Positions 54,873 through 64,000 are shown, counted from the first letter of the stretch. The stretch is DNA of 64,000 bases from UBA4416 sp040389965 (GCA_040389965.1 JAZJZF010000047.1:24093-88092); one strand, 5' to 3'. A program made the numbers and translations. The notes: generated from the letters alone by a model not told the origin.

Positions 54873-57800
54873 CTATTTTTTTTAATGTAAAGTTTTCGTA
54901 TTTAGCTAACACTTGCGATTTACCCCCAGTCATTTTATTATCACCTATCACAATAAAATAATTAGTAATTAATCCGTCTTTATTTGTTTCATTAACAGAA
55001 GACCATGATATATTTTCATAACCAGGAGAATTTATTACCTTATCTGCAACTTTTGTCAAATTAACATTAATATTCTCTATATCTTTTAAGCCAAAAGCTA
55101 TTGTTTTAGTTTTTGTTTCAACCATTCCAAAACCTAATCCAGGAAATGCAAAACCACCTGCTACAGAACCTCCATTTGCTTTATATTGATCAGTAAAATT
55201 TACGGTTAAATCTACTTTTGCAAAGTAAGAAATATCCAAATCAAAATTGTACCCTTTCCCCGAAAGTTGTTGCACATGTTTAACGTTATATATATCAAAG
55301 GATGCGCCTACGCCGGCTGTTTCTCCTTCATACCAGTTCCCGTTTTCCACACCTTTATTATTCTTTAGTCCGACGGTTCCAATACTTACAAATTCTCCTA
55401 CAGTTCCATTAAAAGCTATATTTCCTAATGGATCTGCTGTTATCTGGTATGCCCCCTTCCATTCAATTCCTAAAATACCTGCAATTCCAGCTGCTCCTTT
55501 TGCAGAAACACTAACACCTAAAGTAAGATTCATTTTTTGTGCAACTAATGAATGAATTTTCATACTTAAAAGCAAAGGAGCAAAAAAATCAGGAAAAGGC
55601 CCTTTACCTCCAATATCAATTAATTTAATTGGATTATCGGCAGCAAATACATAGGATCCCATAAATGGATATTTAGATCCTAACGGATCTACGCTTGTAA
55701 ATCGACAAGTCCATGAAGCATAATAACGTGCGCCATAATAATATAAACCGCTTTCTTCATCTCTTTCCTTACCTGAATACTTATAACGCTTATAAGCATA
55801 GCTTCCAAAGCTTGTTTCTCCAAAAGGATAATATTCTTCTTTGTTTATATTATTGCCATTATCTTTAATTTGCATGACCGAACTTCCTAGATTATCTTCC
55901 AGGTTATATTTAATGGGTGGGGTCGTATCTCCAAAATCATATCCGATCCGTATGGTTGCTATCCTACTTACTAGATCCATAACATGTAATAAATTTTGTT
56001 CATTTGTTCCATCAGTATAGTACTCAAAGATCCCATCAAGGTACGAAATACTATTATAATTTCCACCTGTTTTCCAGGTCAGTTTTTTGACGCGTTTTCC
56101 ACTACTGTCATATAGGTATTGGGTATATTGAGTGATACTTCCACTGGCTTCTACATAAAAACAGCGTGGACGGTCTACAACATCCCATTCCCAGTGCCTG
56201 CTGCTGGTTTCTGTCAATTGATTCCCACAAGCATCATAGCTAAAAGCATAATTAGTTGCGCCAATATCTACCGAATTTAATTGATTATTCGTATTACTAT
56301 AATTAAAGTTCCGCGTAAAATTACCTGTACCAATATGTTGTAAGCTCTGGATATTTCCAAGTTTATCATAACTGTAATTTTGCGTGTAAGCTGTTGTTAA
56401 GGCATCATTCGTACTCCGGTAACTGTCATCCCATATAGGGGTAATGGTTGGAGCATTTTCCCTGCCATTAGCACGTAGCAATCTATACAAAGGATCATAA
56501 TCAAAATCCCGGTCAAGGCTGTTTGCGCCTCCAATTCCGCAACCGGTCATATTTTCATGGTTACTAACAATATTCCCCATCAGATCATAATCATAAGCAG
56601 TATCCTGTTTCACATTACCGGCGCTTGTAAACGTCCAGCCACTTTGGGCATAGGATTCACTGCGCTGCCTCAATACCCTAAAGGTTAAGGCATCATAGGC
56701 ATAGCGGGTCATGATCCCATTCCCATAAGCAACTAACAGACGTTGGCCTTTGGCATCATACGCAATGTGCTCAACATAGTTCACTCCGTCTAAGGCTACA
56801 CTTTCTAATGCTCCTGCTCTGTTATACACCGGAACCAACTCTCTTCTCAAAGGGCTTGGCGTGCTTACATCCTCAGGATAAGTCATTTTGGCGACACGGT
56901 TCAGCGCATCGTATTGCATATTGGTTTGATATACTGTCATTTCTAGGATATCCGGCATGCCTGTCCAGTCAACGCGGTAACAAGTAACTGTTGGTCCACC
57001 AAATATGGACAAGAGTTCTGAATCCTTAATGACCTGTTGCTTTTTTTCCTGGATATTATTTTTAAAATCAAAAGCAATCATTTGCACCAGACCTGCTTCA
57101 TCATAATGTTCAACCAATTTTCCTTTCAAATTAAGACTAGTGTTACTCTCATCATATACTAAATATTGTCTTAGTGTAATTGTTTCAGCACTTTTATCTC
57201 TCGCCCAAATAAATTGAGACCTGCTGATCACATCAAATCCACTCAGTGCCCTTGCGCCCTTGGCATCATGGCTTTCGATGGGTTTGCCGCTGGCATCAAA
57301 TAACACAGTGCTGATGCCTTTATCGATGTGTTTAGTCCACAGCGGCGGCAAGGGTTGCTGCTTACCGTCTTCCCCTTTTTGCGGGGCGCGCAGGTCATAC
57401 ACATGTTCAAACACGTTGCGGTAGTAGGGATCTTTTACCAGCAGCAGGTTTCCACGGACGTCGTAGAAATAGCTCATGTCGATGGTATTGGCATAATCGG
57501 CATTATCAAAAAATTCCCTGGTTTTAATAGTGCGTCCCAGGGCATCGGTTTCACTACTTTTGGGAGTAAACCAGTGCGAGGAAGGTACATTGGTGACCGT
57601 TATGCCGCTGATACTAGCCAGATCATTGGCATCGTAGGCGTAATTGACCCAGGGGGTTGGGATTACACCGGTGCCGTTCTCGACTGCGCCCGAACTGACA
57701 CCATTGAGGCTATTAGGAATACCATAAATGACCCATTGCTGGCTATTGTCAGGATTAAGGGTTTTCACCACGCGTCCCAAAGGATCGTAAAACATTTTTA

Positions 57801-60800
57801 GTTTCACTCCTGTTAAACCGGGCAAGACAAAATCAAAGCCTTTATCAAAAAAAGGTTCGTATTGTTCCACTACCTTGCCTTTGTTATTGTAGATCTTCCA
57901 GCCACTTACAACCACATTGAGCGGATCGGTAGGTGCGCGTTCTATACCTACCGCAGGCCCGTTAGGGTCGCTTTGGTTGGCCGGTAAGCCGGAGCTACCA
58001 AAAGTAGGGTTCCCGAAGATCACATCTTCGGCCTGCACCCGTGTTTGCAGAAGGCGGCCAAAACCATCGCTGTATTCTACCTTGCTAATGGTGGCTGTAC
58101 TGGAGGGATCAATCGCATAATGCTGTTCGCGGTTAATGGTTTTTACCCATACCGGATCTCCGCTGTTTTTAAAGGCAAAGAAATCGTATTCCATGCGCAC
58201 AGAAGGTTCGTACAAATTGTAAAAGCCCGAACCGGCGCCTTTGTAATCGCCTTCGGTTCCTTTACCAATAAGGGCTGTGGCGCGCAGCAAGCTCAAAGGC
58301 GAAAAATCAAATGCAGAGATATTGTCATTGGCATCCGTTACCTGGTAAGGCTGCATCACGCGGTAATCGTAAGCGGCTGTGGTATCAAGGCTTCGGCTGG
58401 TATCGGGGTACAATTCCAGGTACTGGGAAGATGCAAGCGGCATCATCAGGTAAGCATCATAAACTATGCTGCTCCAGGCATCAAATACATCGCGGCTATC
58501 CAGCACACGCCCCACCTGTTCTTCAGGGCTTAAGCTACCTTCCTGGAAATCATATTTCACGCGGGCGCTTTCGGCATACCAGCCGGGAATAAATTCCGCG
58601 GAGGCCGAACGGCGGTCTTTATAACCCAGGCGTTCATCCGCATTTTGGAGTTGCCCTTCAAAAGCAGTGGGGTAACCGTTAGCGTCGCTCCAATCGGGAG
58701 TAGTTTTAAAACATTCGGGAGTGGAAGCGCCATAAGCTTCTGTAATAATGGCATCGGTAATAACTAAACTTTCACTCCTTACCTGTGCCCCATAGCTTCC
58801 TATCTGCCCATAGCCAAGGCCGGTAAAGGCCGTGCCATCGTAATAGTTGATGCTACAGCCAATAACAGGCAAGGCGGCATAATTTGCAAAGATATCATCG
58901 CGTAACGCAAATACATTTTTACCAACGGCACTGGTAGTGGCATCATACGAAACTGCCCGTTTTACACGGTTTACCATGTACTGCCCGCCGGGAATGTTTT
59001 TGTAAATATAATCGCTGTCGCCATAGGTGGCCAAATAGCTTCCATTGCCTCCACTCAGGGGCTGCGCACCACGCGGTACACCCACACTCAGCTGTCCTTT
59101 AGCCTGCCCGTAAAGATCATAACTTTTGGTAAAGCTAAAATTATGCATAGGGTCTGTACCGCGTTCATATTGGGTAGTACGCTGTGCAATATTAAAGGGA
59201 AAGAACACATAACCTCCACCGCTCCAGTAGGCATTTCTGTCTGTCCATAATGCATTAGCCAGTTGCGAAGGATCAAATTCTTTCCTCAGGCTCATCATGC
59301 TCTCGGTAACGGTATAGGGCCTGCCTTCGAGGCTGCCGCCATCAAGCGCGTACAACTCACTACGCAGAAGTGTTCCCCTCAGCGTTCTTAGCGCATCCCT
59401 TCGCGCCCTTCGCGGTAAATCTGCCAGTAAAGTTAACATGTCTTGCGGGCGTTGCAGCACATTGGTATCACCGTTCCAGTACTCATCGCTAAAATCGGGT
59501 TCGTGCCAGCGACTGAAACTGTCGCCCACAGGCCCCACGTAGAACCAACTTTTGGTTTGCACCGGCGGCGTGTAGTGTAAAGCACTCACTGTATTTACTG
59601 CTTCGGTACTAAACAGGTCCTGCGTATTAAACTGCGTAAAAGTTTCCGTATCGGTAGTATCCACATGTGCAAAGCCACGGAACTCACGCTCCATGCCATC
59701 CCAGTAACCATTGTGGTAATTGTATTGGGTTACGAGTTTCCCTCCCGATAAAAAATCATACACTTCCACTTTGTTCACTACCTGCACGGCAAAAGGCAGG
59801 TCTGTTTTCCAGCGGGTAGCGGGTTGTGCTTCATCTCTTAAATAATGGTATACGGAGGAGCCATAAGATACCCGTGTAAGGCTACCCATGTTATTGTTCA
59901 TTTCTTGCAGCACATAAGGCTTGTTGCCTTTGGTGAGATCCAGGAAATACATTTTACCGGCCGTATACACATCGGGGCCAAAGCTCCATAAGATCCCGGC
60001 TTGCCCGGTTCCCATCAGATCAATGATGCGCAGGGCTTTGGGATTGCTCACGCGCGGTGTATTTTTGATCTTTACTGGTGCTGAAAAACCGTTCCCCGAT
60101 TGGTTCACATAAAGTGTTACCGAGTTATTTTCTACAAACGCAATATCCGCTTGTCCGTCACCGTCGAGGTCGCCAATTAACACCTGTGCGGGATCGTATT
60201 GTTCAGGAAACAGAGGAGCGTTGCTCATATTTACTTTATTGCCAAAACGCCCGTAGCCCCTATTTGGCCAGTAGTGCACGCGGCCTGAACTGATGAGCAC
60301 GATGTCCTGCATACCATCGCCGGTCATGTCTGCAAAGCGGATGCGCGGATCGGCAAAGCTGAAATTGGCAAAGGTTTTATCGGCAGTGCGCACTTTGTAA
60401 AATCCTTTTTCAGGGTCATTATAAAAGCATTCGAATTTTGCACCGTTGCGCAATACATCTGTAATGCCGTCGCCATCCAAATCAATGAGCTGTACTTCGG
60501 GATCCGCAAAGCTGAAAGAAGGCATTTGGGAGTAAGGGCGGAAACTGTTAGCATCCCACACCTTATGAAAAGCTCCCGGAAAGTAACCTGCAGTTACACC
60601 ATTGTTCACAAACAGGTCGGTTCGGCCATCGCCATTGGCATCTATGAACTGCACACCTGCCTGCCCGAGCTGCACAGAGGGTGCAATATCCATATTGCGA
60701 GGCGGACTGAATTTTCCGTTCCCTTTATTGGTCCAGTAACGGGCGGTACCATTGAGCTGCAAGAGGTCAGGCAAACCATTCCCGTCGAGGTCTACCATTT

Positions 60801-61848
60801 CGAAACCGGGTTCCGATAAGGCATTGGGAGGCAGCGGACCATTGATTTCCTGCAACTCGCGTTTAGCAGGATCAAATACTGAGAAACCAAATTCCAGCGG
60901 TGGCATAAATTCCGACTCTGTGTCATTATGGCCTTCCACTTCTACAGAACGCAGAAGGGAAGCACCGTTCAGGGGCAGTGTGGAATCGTAATTAAAATGA
61001 TAGGTTTTTGTTTTGATAAGAGAGGCCGCATTGGTATAGGTTTCAAGTGTAGTACATCGCTTGGTGATACGGGTCTCAAAGCCCTGCTTATAGGCAGAAA
61101 AAGGATCTGGACGTTCTTCATAATTGAACCGCACTTCACAAAGGTATTTGGTGTTAAGTCCATCCGGATATTGCGCGTATTGGATCTTTGAAAGGTACAC
61201 CTGGTCATAGCTGCGACCTTTTACATCTACTACCAGCTCGCGTGTGTAATTATACAAGATCACATTGCCGAAAGGGTCTTCGGTTTTGCTTAAGTGCCAG
61301 GAAAAAATAGCGTTCCTGTTTTCGGGATCAGCTGTTACTGCCGGGTCATTGCTTGCCATACCTAGCGTGCCATACCAACTGATGAGCCCATCTTTGCTGC
61401 GCACTTCCCAGTAGTGTTCGCCATTGGTTTTTTTGTGGCGGATGATACGGGCAAACAACCCTTCGGTGCGAGGGCGATAGGTAGTTTGTTCCCAGCCAAT
61501 GCCACTAACGGTTTGCTGTGTTACGCTCACGGGCACCAGATCTTCGGCGCCTGATAAAATAAAAACATCCGTACGGTCGTCGTATACCGGAATGCCTTTG
61601 GAGGTTTTACGGCTTACGCCCGGCACACCCAGTGCCCAGCCCATGCCAAAAACCCCGTTGCCATTGCCGGAGCTATAGCCCAATGTGAGTTCGGGCTGAA
61701 AGCCATTGCGCCCGGGGGGCACGGCAATAGGTACTGAAAAATTACCGGTACCGGTAAACAGGTCGGGAGAGAATTTTTCGCCGAGGCCGCTTTGCGCGCC
61801 ACCGCTTTGCGGGTTGGAGATAACCGATGTTCCTTTGGTATTTGCCAT
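54823..61848 (-). CDS. Tc toxin TcB-TcC single-chain fusion with unknown C-terminal tip
   Basis: A 2341-residue protein without signal peptide. N-terminus (about 20-330) is SpvB-like: LFTGTGNFSVPIAVPPGRNG, LGYSSGNGNGVFGMGWALG. Residues about 345-620 hold FG-GAP/VCBS repeats (DLDGDGITDVL and like motifs) of the TcB propeller. The TcdB middle domains follow to about 950, and RHS/YD repeats (YDPLGRVVKT, YDALNRVAKM, YDKLGNIQSL) run to about 1960. The RHS-associated core has FTSVDPLG (Asp2054) and NPIKLIDIGG (Asp2078). The last 260 residues are an unrecognised, Gly/beta-rich tip that would be the enclosed payload. TcB and TcC form the cocoon that holds and releases the toxin into the TcA channel. 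GC content changes sharply between TcB (37/60 at 59041-59100) and the tip (18/60 at 55081-55140). Confidence 0.92.
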   Translation of the reverse strand: MANTKGTSVISNPQSGGAQSGLGEKFSPDLFTGTGNFSVPIAVPPGRNGFQPELTLGYSSGNGNGVFGMGWALGVPGVSRKTSKGIPVYDDRTDVFILSGAEDLVPVSVTQQTVSGIGWEQTTYRPRTEGLFARIIRHKKTNGEHYWEVRSKDGLISWYGTLGMASNDPAVTADPENRNAIFSWHLSKTEDPFGNVILYNYTRELVVDVKGRSYDQVYLSKIQYAQYPDGLNTKYLCEVRFNYEERPDPFSAYKQGFETRITKRCTTLETYTNAASLIKTKTYHFNYDSTLPLNGASLLRSVEVEGHNDTESEFMPPLEFGFSVFDPAKRELQEINGPLPPNALSEPGFEMVDLDGNGLPDLLQLNGTARYWTNKGNGKFSPPRNMDIAPSVQLGQAGVQFIDANGDGRTDLFVNNGVTAGYFPGAFHKVWDANSFRPYSQMPSFSFADPEVQLIDLDGDGITDVLRNGAKFECFYNDPEKGFYKVRTADKTFANFSFADPRIRFADMTGDGMQDIVLISSGRVHYWPNRGYGRFGNKVNMSNAPLFPEQYDPAQVLIGDLDGDGQADIAFVENNSVTLYVNQSGNGFSAPVKIKNTPRVSNPKALRIIDLMGTGQAGILWSFGPDVYTAGKMYFLDLTKGNKPYVLQEMNNNMGSLTRVSYGSSVYHYLRDEAQPATRWKTDLPFAVQVVNKVEVYDFLSGGKLVTQYNYHNGYWDGMEREFRGFAHVDTTDTETFTQFNTQDLFSTEAVNTVSALHYTPPVQTKSWFYVGPVGDSFSRWHEPDFSDEYWNGDTNVLQRPQDMLTLLADLPRRARRDALRTLRGTLLRSELYALDGGSLEGRPYTVTESMMSLRKEFDPSQLANALWTDRNAYWSGGGYVFFPFNIAQRTTQYERGTDPMHNFSFTKSYDLYGQAKGQLSVGVPRGAQPLSGGNGSYLATYGDSDYIYKNIPGGQYMVNRVKRAVSYDATTSAVGKNVFALRDDIFANYAALPVIGCSINYYDGTAFTGLGYGQIGSYGAQVRSESLVITDAIITEAYGASTPECFKTTPDWSDANGYPTAFEGQLQNADERLGYKDRRSASAEFIPGWYAESARVKYDFQEGSLSPEEQVGRVLDSRDVFDAWSSIVYDAYLMMPLASSQYLELYPDTSRSLDTTAAYDYRVMQPYQVTDANDNISAFDFSPLSLLRATALIGKGTEGDYKGAGSGFYNLYEPSVRMEYDFFAFKNSGDPVWVKTINREQHYAIDPSSTATISKVEYSDGFGRLLQTRVQAEDVIFGNPTFGSSGLPANQSDPNGPAVGIERAPTDPLNVVVSGWKIYNNKGKVVEQYEPFFDKGFDFVLPGLTGVKLKMFYDPLGRVVKTLNPDNSQQWVIYGIPNSLNGVSSGAVENGTGVIPTPWVNYAYDANDLASISGITVTNVPSSHWFTPKSSETDALGRTIKTREFFDNADYANTIDMSYFYDVRGNLLLVKDPYYRNVFEHVYDLRAPQKGEDGKQQPLPPLWTKHIDKGISTVLFDASGKPIESHDAKGARALSGFDVISRSQFIWARDKSAETITLRQYLVYDESNTSLNLKGKLVEHYDEAGLVQMIAFDFKNNIQEKKQQVIKDSELLSIFGGPTVTCYRVDWTGMPDILEMTVYQTNMQYDALNRVAKMTYPEDVSTPSPLRRELVPVYNRAGALESVALDGVNYVEHIAYDAKGQRLLVAYGNGIMTRYAYDALTFRVLRQRSESYAQSGWTFTSAGNVKQDTAYDYDLMGNIVSNHENMTGCGIGGANSLDRDFDYDPLYRLLRANGRENAPTITPIWDDSYRSTNDALTTAYTQNYSYDKLGNIQSLQHIGTGNFTRNFNYSNTNNQLNSVDIGATNYAFSYDACGNQLTETSSRHWEWDVVDRPRCFYVEASGSITQYTQYLYDSSGKRVKKLTWKTGGNYNSISYLDGIFEYYTDGTNEQNLLHVMDLVSRIATIRIGYDFGDTTPPIKYNLEDNLGSSVMQIKDNGNNINKEEYYPFGETSFGSYAYKRYKYSGKERDEESGLYYYGARYYASWTCRFTSVDPLGSKYPFMGSYVFAADNPIKLIDIGGKGPFPDFFAPLLLSMKIHSLVAQKMNLTLGVSVSAKGAAGIAGILGIEWKGAYQITADPLGNIAFNGTVGEFVSIGTVGLKNNKGVENGNWYEGETAGVGASFDIYNVKHVQQLSGKGYNFDLDISYFAKVDLTVNFTDQYKANGGSVAGGFAFPGLGFGMVETKTKTIAFGLKDIENINVNLTKVADKVINSPGYENISWSSVNETNKDGLITNYFIVIGDNKMTGGKSQVLAKYENFTLKKIDENYTETTNVVQEKPK
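57676..57701. repeat. In-frame copy of dispersed palindromic repeat inside the Tc gene
   Basis: This 26-bp stretch differs from the intergenic element at 37963-37988 at only 2 positions and keeps the same orientation on the plus strand. It encodes about residues 1383-1391 (GVSSGAVEN) of the TcB-TcC protein, in a loop between SLN and the conserved PTPWVNYAYDAND segment. Confidence 0.7.
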
Positions 61849-62010
61849 AATTCAGTTTAACTTTTTAATCGCCTGTTGTATATTTTCGTGTCTTTAGCTT
61901 TTATCGATAAATGCACAAGTTTATTAAAACTGTCCCCTTAGTTTTTATTAGTATTGCATTAAGCATCACGTCACTACTTACCAATACATTGAAACATAGT
62001 ACATCGTTCA

Positions 62011-64000
62011 TTACAATGGATAACTTCTTAGATCTGCTTTACAGCCTACTAATAACAAAATATCTGTCACCTGTCCTGTGCTGAACAATTCCCGGTTAGA
62101 AAACGTAGTGTTGTTAAATACAAGTTTTAGACTTATTAACGGACTATTACCTAATGTGCTCATTAACGCGTTTGTCGGTAAAACACCTTCTGTTGTCTCA
62201 TTGATAGGAAGACCTGCAATAGGAGTAGACGATAGAAATATATCAACGCCTTTCACTTCATTTGTGAACCCATCTGCCCGGACAAAATATACCACAAGGT
62301 TAGTTCCATCCAGACGCAGATTGTCGATTCCCTGAGGAAAAAATTCCCTTTTTAATTCAAAAGTAACACTGAAGGTTGCAGGCCCTGACTGGACATCTGC
62401 CAGCTCATACCATTGATCGGGAAAATTATTTTTAAAGGAGAAGCCACGATTGAATTTCAGAGAGTAGTCAAGGTCCTGCAACACCTGGTAACGATATTGA
62501 TAGCTGTCAAAAGCTGTATAATCTACAGTAATTAATATATCTGCAACATTATCGTAATCCAGGCGATTTGAGAATTGCGGCATCCTAAATTCCCAGCGTG
62601 ATTCCACACCCATGCCTTCAAACGGGTTCATAAATTCACTTTGCATCGGTTGCAGTTCAAACACACCGGTGGCATTATTAGCAGATGTCAGTGCCACGGA
62701 GTCAAGTTCCATTCTTTTAATAGGAATTTTTTGAAATGTTGTTCCTCCAATAACTGTATAAGAAAGGTTACTGGCAGTTAACGTCGCTTTAATCCCGTCG
62801 TAAACCGGAAGTAAACCTACCACGGTTGTTTTGATGCTATTGACCAGTCTCAGGTAATGACCCGGAAAATCGTAATCGAACATTTTATTCGTCAGCTCAA
62901 AATTAAAGATTCCGGTTTCCCTGAATTCCTGAAATTCGGAAGGGAAGTTCTGGGCCAGCGAAATCACTTTCGTCATTTGCAGCTTGCGTTTATTGGTCTC
63001 AAAAGCATACTGATCAAGCCGTGTAATGTCTACTGCTAAACGGGTGCTGCCAGTTAAGCCTCTGCGATCGGTCGAATCACCTGATCCGGCAATAGAACCT
63101 GCTGAAGGTGTTTCCCAGTAATCGTCCAAAATAAATGGTCCGGCCTGTTCCTGACGTTCGAAGTAAAGCTGATTTTCAGCAGTTTTAGCAATGGAATTGG
63201 CTAAATTCAACATGTAACTATAACTTCGTTCAAGTACATTACCCATAAAACGATAAAGTTCCGCATTGGTAAATTTATTTTTTAAGAAGTCTAGGGAATC
63301 AGAGGCGTGATCTGTGTTAAGCTGAGCTATTGTATGTTCCTGTGTTACTATCCGGATATTGTCTTCGGCTACTTTAATTTGTTGATTGGAGATCCCGATA
63401 TCAAGTTTTGCCAGGTCTCTTTGGAATGCCCATTCCTCATCCCGTCTTTCATAAGAGGCCATTTGAGCATTTACCGCGGATATGGTAGAGAAAATAGATG
63501 ATAGCGTACTTGAAGCTTGACCGAGCGATCCCAATCCAGCCCCGACAGTAACTCCCACAGATAACTGAACGGCAGATGCAGAAACATAAAGGGCTGCAGC
63601 AACAGCCTGCGCAATTACAGAAGCATTTAACATAGCTAAACTGGCCTCTTCGTATTGGTTAAGCCCTGCCGCGAACAATTTATCAAACCGTTCCATAGTA
63701 AATTGTGCTTTACCTAATTGCAGATCAGCTATGACCTTTTCATCCGTTGCCTGATTAATTCGCAGGTCCTGTAGCTTGAGTGTAGCTTTTGCAGTTTGAA
63801 GGTCCTGTTTAGCCTTCAGTACATTATAATTTTCGGCATCTTCTTTTTCCAGCGCCGATAAAAATAAGCTTTCCATTTGTTGTGCCTGAGCGGCTATTTG
63901 TTTGGCACGCTCTATCAATACTTTGAATCGGTACTGAGAAGGTGCAAATGTACCAACGCCCGGTAACACTAGATTGCCGCTTGCACCGATAATCGGTATA
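62011..64000 (-). CDS. Tc toxin TcA subunit, C-terminal part (gene continues beyond window)
   Basis: At least 663 residues; the frame is open to the window edge (IPIIGASGNLVLPG before the residue at 63969), so the true start is outside. The sequence matches the C-terminal half of TcA: FKVLIERAKQIAAQAQQMESLFLSALEKEDAE at the start of the long helical pore-forming region, LGKAQFTMERFDKLFAAGLNQYE, a hydrophobic pore-tip segment, then FLKNKFTNAELYRFMGNVL. The TcB-binding domain has FPGHYLRLVNSIKTTVVGLLP and ADILITVDYTAF. TcA forms the pentameric channel that injects the TcC payload into the host cell. A 162-bp gap separates it from the TcB-TcC gene, so the two are probably co-transcribed. Confidence 0.92.
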   Translation of the reverse strand, partial: IPIIGASGNLVLPGVGTFAPSQYRFKVLIERAKQIAAQAQQMESLFLSALEKEDAENYNVLKAKQDLQTAKATLKLQDLRINQATDEKVIADLQLGKAQFTMERFDKLFAAGLNQYEEASLAMLNASVIAQAVAAALYVSASAVQLSVGVTVGAGLGSLGQASSTLSSIFSTISAVNAQMASYERRDEEWAFQRDLAKLDIGISNQQIKVAEDNIRIVTQEHTIAQLNTDHASDSLDFLKNKFTNAELYRFMGNVLERSYSYMLNLANSIAKTAENQLYFERQEQAGPFILDDYWETPSAGSIAGSGDSTDRRGLTGSTRLAVDITRLDQYAFETNKRKLQMTKVISLAQNFPSEFQEFRETGIFNFELTNKMFDYDFPGHYLRLVNSIKTTVVGLLPVYDGIKATLTASNLSYTVIGGTTFQKIPIKRMELDSVALTSANNATGVFELQPMQSEFMNPFEGMGVESRWEFRMPQFSNRLDYDNVADILITVDYTAFDSYQYRYQVLQDLDYSLKFNRGFSFKNNFPDQWYELADVQSGPATFSVTFELKREFFPQGIDNLRLDGTNLVVYFVRADGFTNEVKGVDIFLSSTPIAGLPINETTEGVLPTNALMSTLGNSPLISLKLVFNNTTFSNRELFSTGQVTDILLLVGCKADLRSYPL

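Noticed and set aside
62011..63969. A complete 652-residue gene starting at GTG 63969
   Set aside because: The frame is open from 63969 to the window edge and the sequence there continues a TcA-like protein, so this is an internal GTG and the gene is only partial here.

Overview
The window comes from a Bacteroidota bacterium of the Sphingobacteriales/Flavobacteriales/Chitinophagales type. The evidence is three proteins with type B type IX secretion (T9SS) sorting domains, a cytochrome-b type SdhC with SdhA and SdhB, an ABC permease fused to an M1 peptidase, TPR-SpoIIE and TPR-CHAT proteins, and several TAnnTTTG (-7) promoter boxes. Genus cannot be read from the sequence. A 27-base run of N (19726-19752) shows a scaffolded draft, possibly a metagenome bin. 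No tRNA, rRNA, CRISPR array, insertion sequence or prophage was seen.

Layout. 25-3690 (minus): a four-helix-bundle gene and a three-gene lipid-modification operon (DUF1295 membrane protein, CFA-synthase-like methyltransferase, FAD oxidoreductase). 3934-11390 (plus): a TPR-GAF-GAF-GAF-GAF-SpoIIE phosphatase and an exported TPR-CHAT protein. 11684-15193 (plus): sdhCAB with a good promoter and terminator. 15282-22699 (minus): an Asn/Ser-rich secreted protein and two paralogous T9SS adhesin-like proteins, each followed by the same terminator hairpin. 22882-31236: radical SAM/SPASM protein, kynureninase with a DUF2306 protein, a lipoprotein, an SGNH hydrolase, a second TPR-SpoIIE phosphatase, TatC and an AhpD-like protein. 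31237-43312: mostly minus strand, with two islands of dispersed palindromic repeats, a VOC/YdeI pair, an ABC-ATPase/permease-M1 operon, and a kup-lipoprotein-lipoprotein operon with overlapping genes. 43564-50768: a third T9SS type B protein, a sensor kinase, a BtuFCD/FecCD-type importer and a NarL-type regulator. 50944-54108: thioredoxin and SRPBCC genes divergent from an HxlR regulator, then an outer-membrane-like protein.

54312-64000 (minus) is the most notable region: an insecticidal-type Tc toxin locus. It holds the C-terminal part of a TcA pore/translocation subunit (cut by the window edge), a 2341-residue single-chain TcB-TcC cocoon protein with an unrecognised tip of about 260 residues, and a small AT-rich lipoprotein gene overlapping the toxin's 3' end. 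TcB is clearly GC-richer than the rest of the window, while the toxin tip and lipoprotein gene are very AT-rich, suggesting modular exchange of the payload. The TcB-TcC gene also carries, in frame, a copy of the dispersed palindromic repeat found in the intergenic islands.

The genes do not form one pathway. Themes are cell-envelope and surface functions (T9SS proteins, lipoproteins, fatty-acid modification, TatC, transporters) and signalling through TPR sensors with phosphatase or protease-like outputs.
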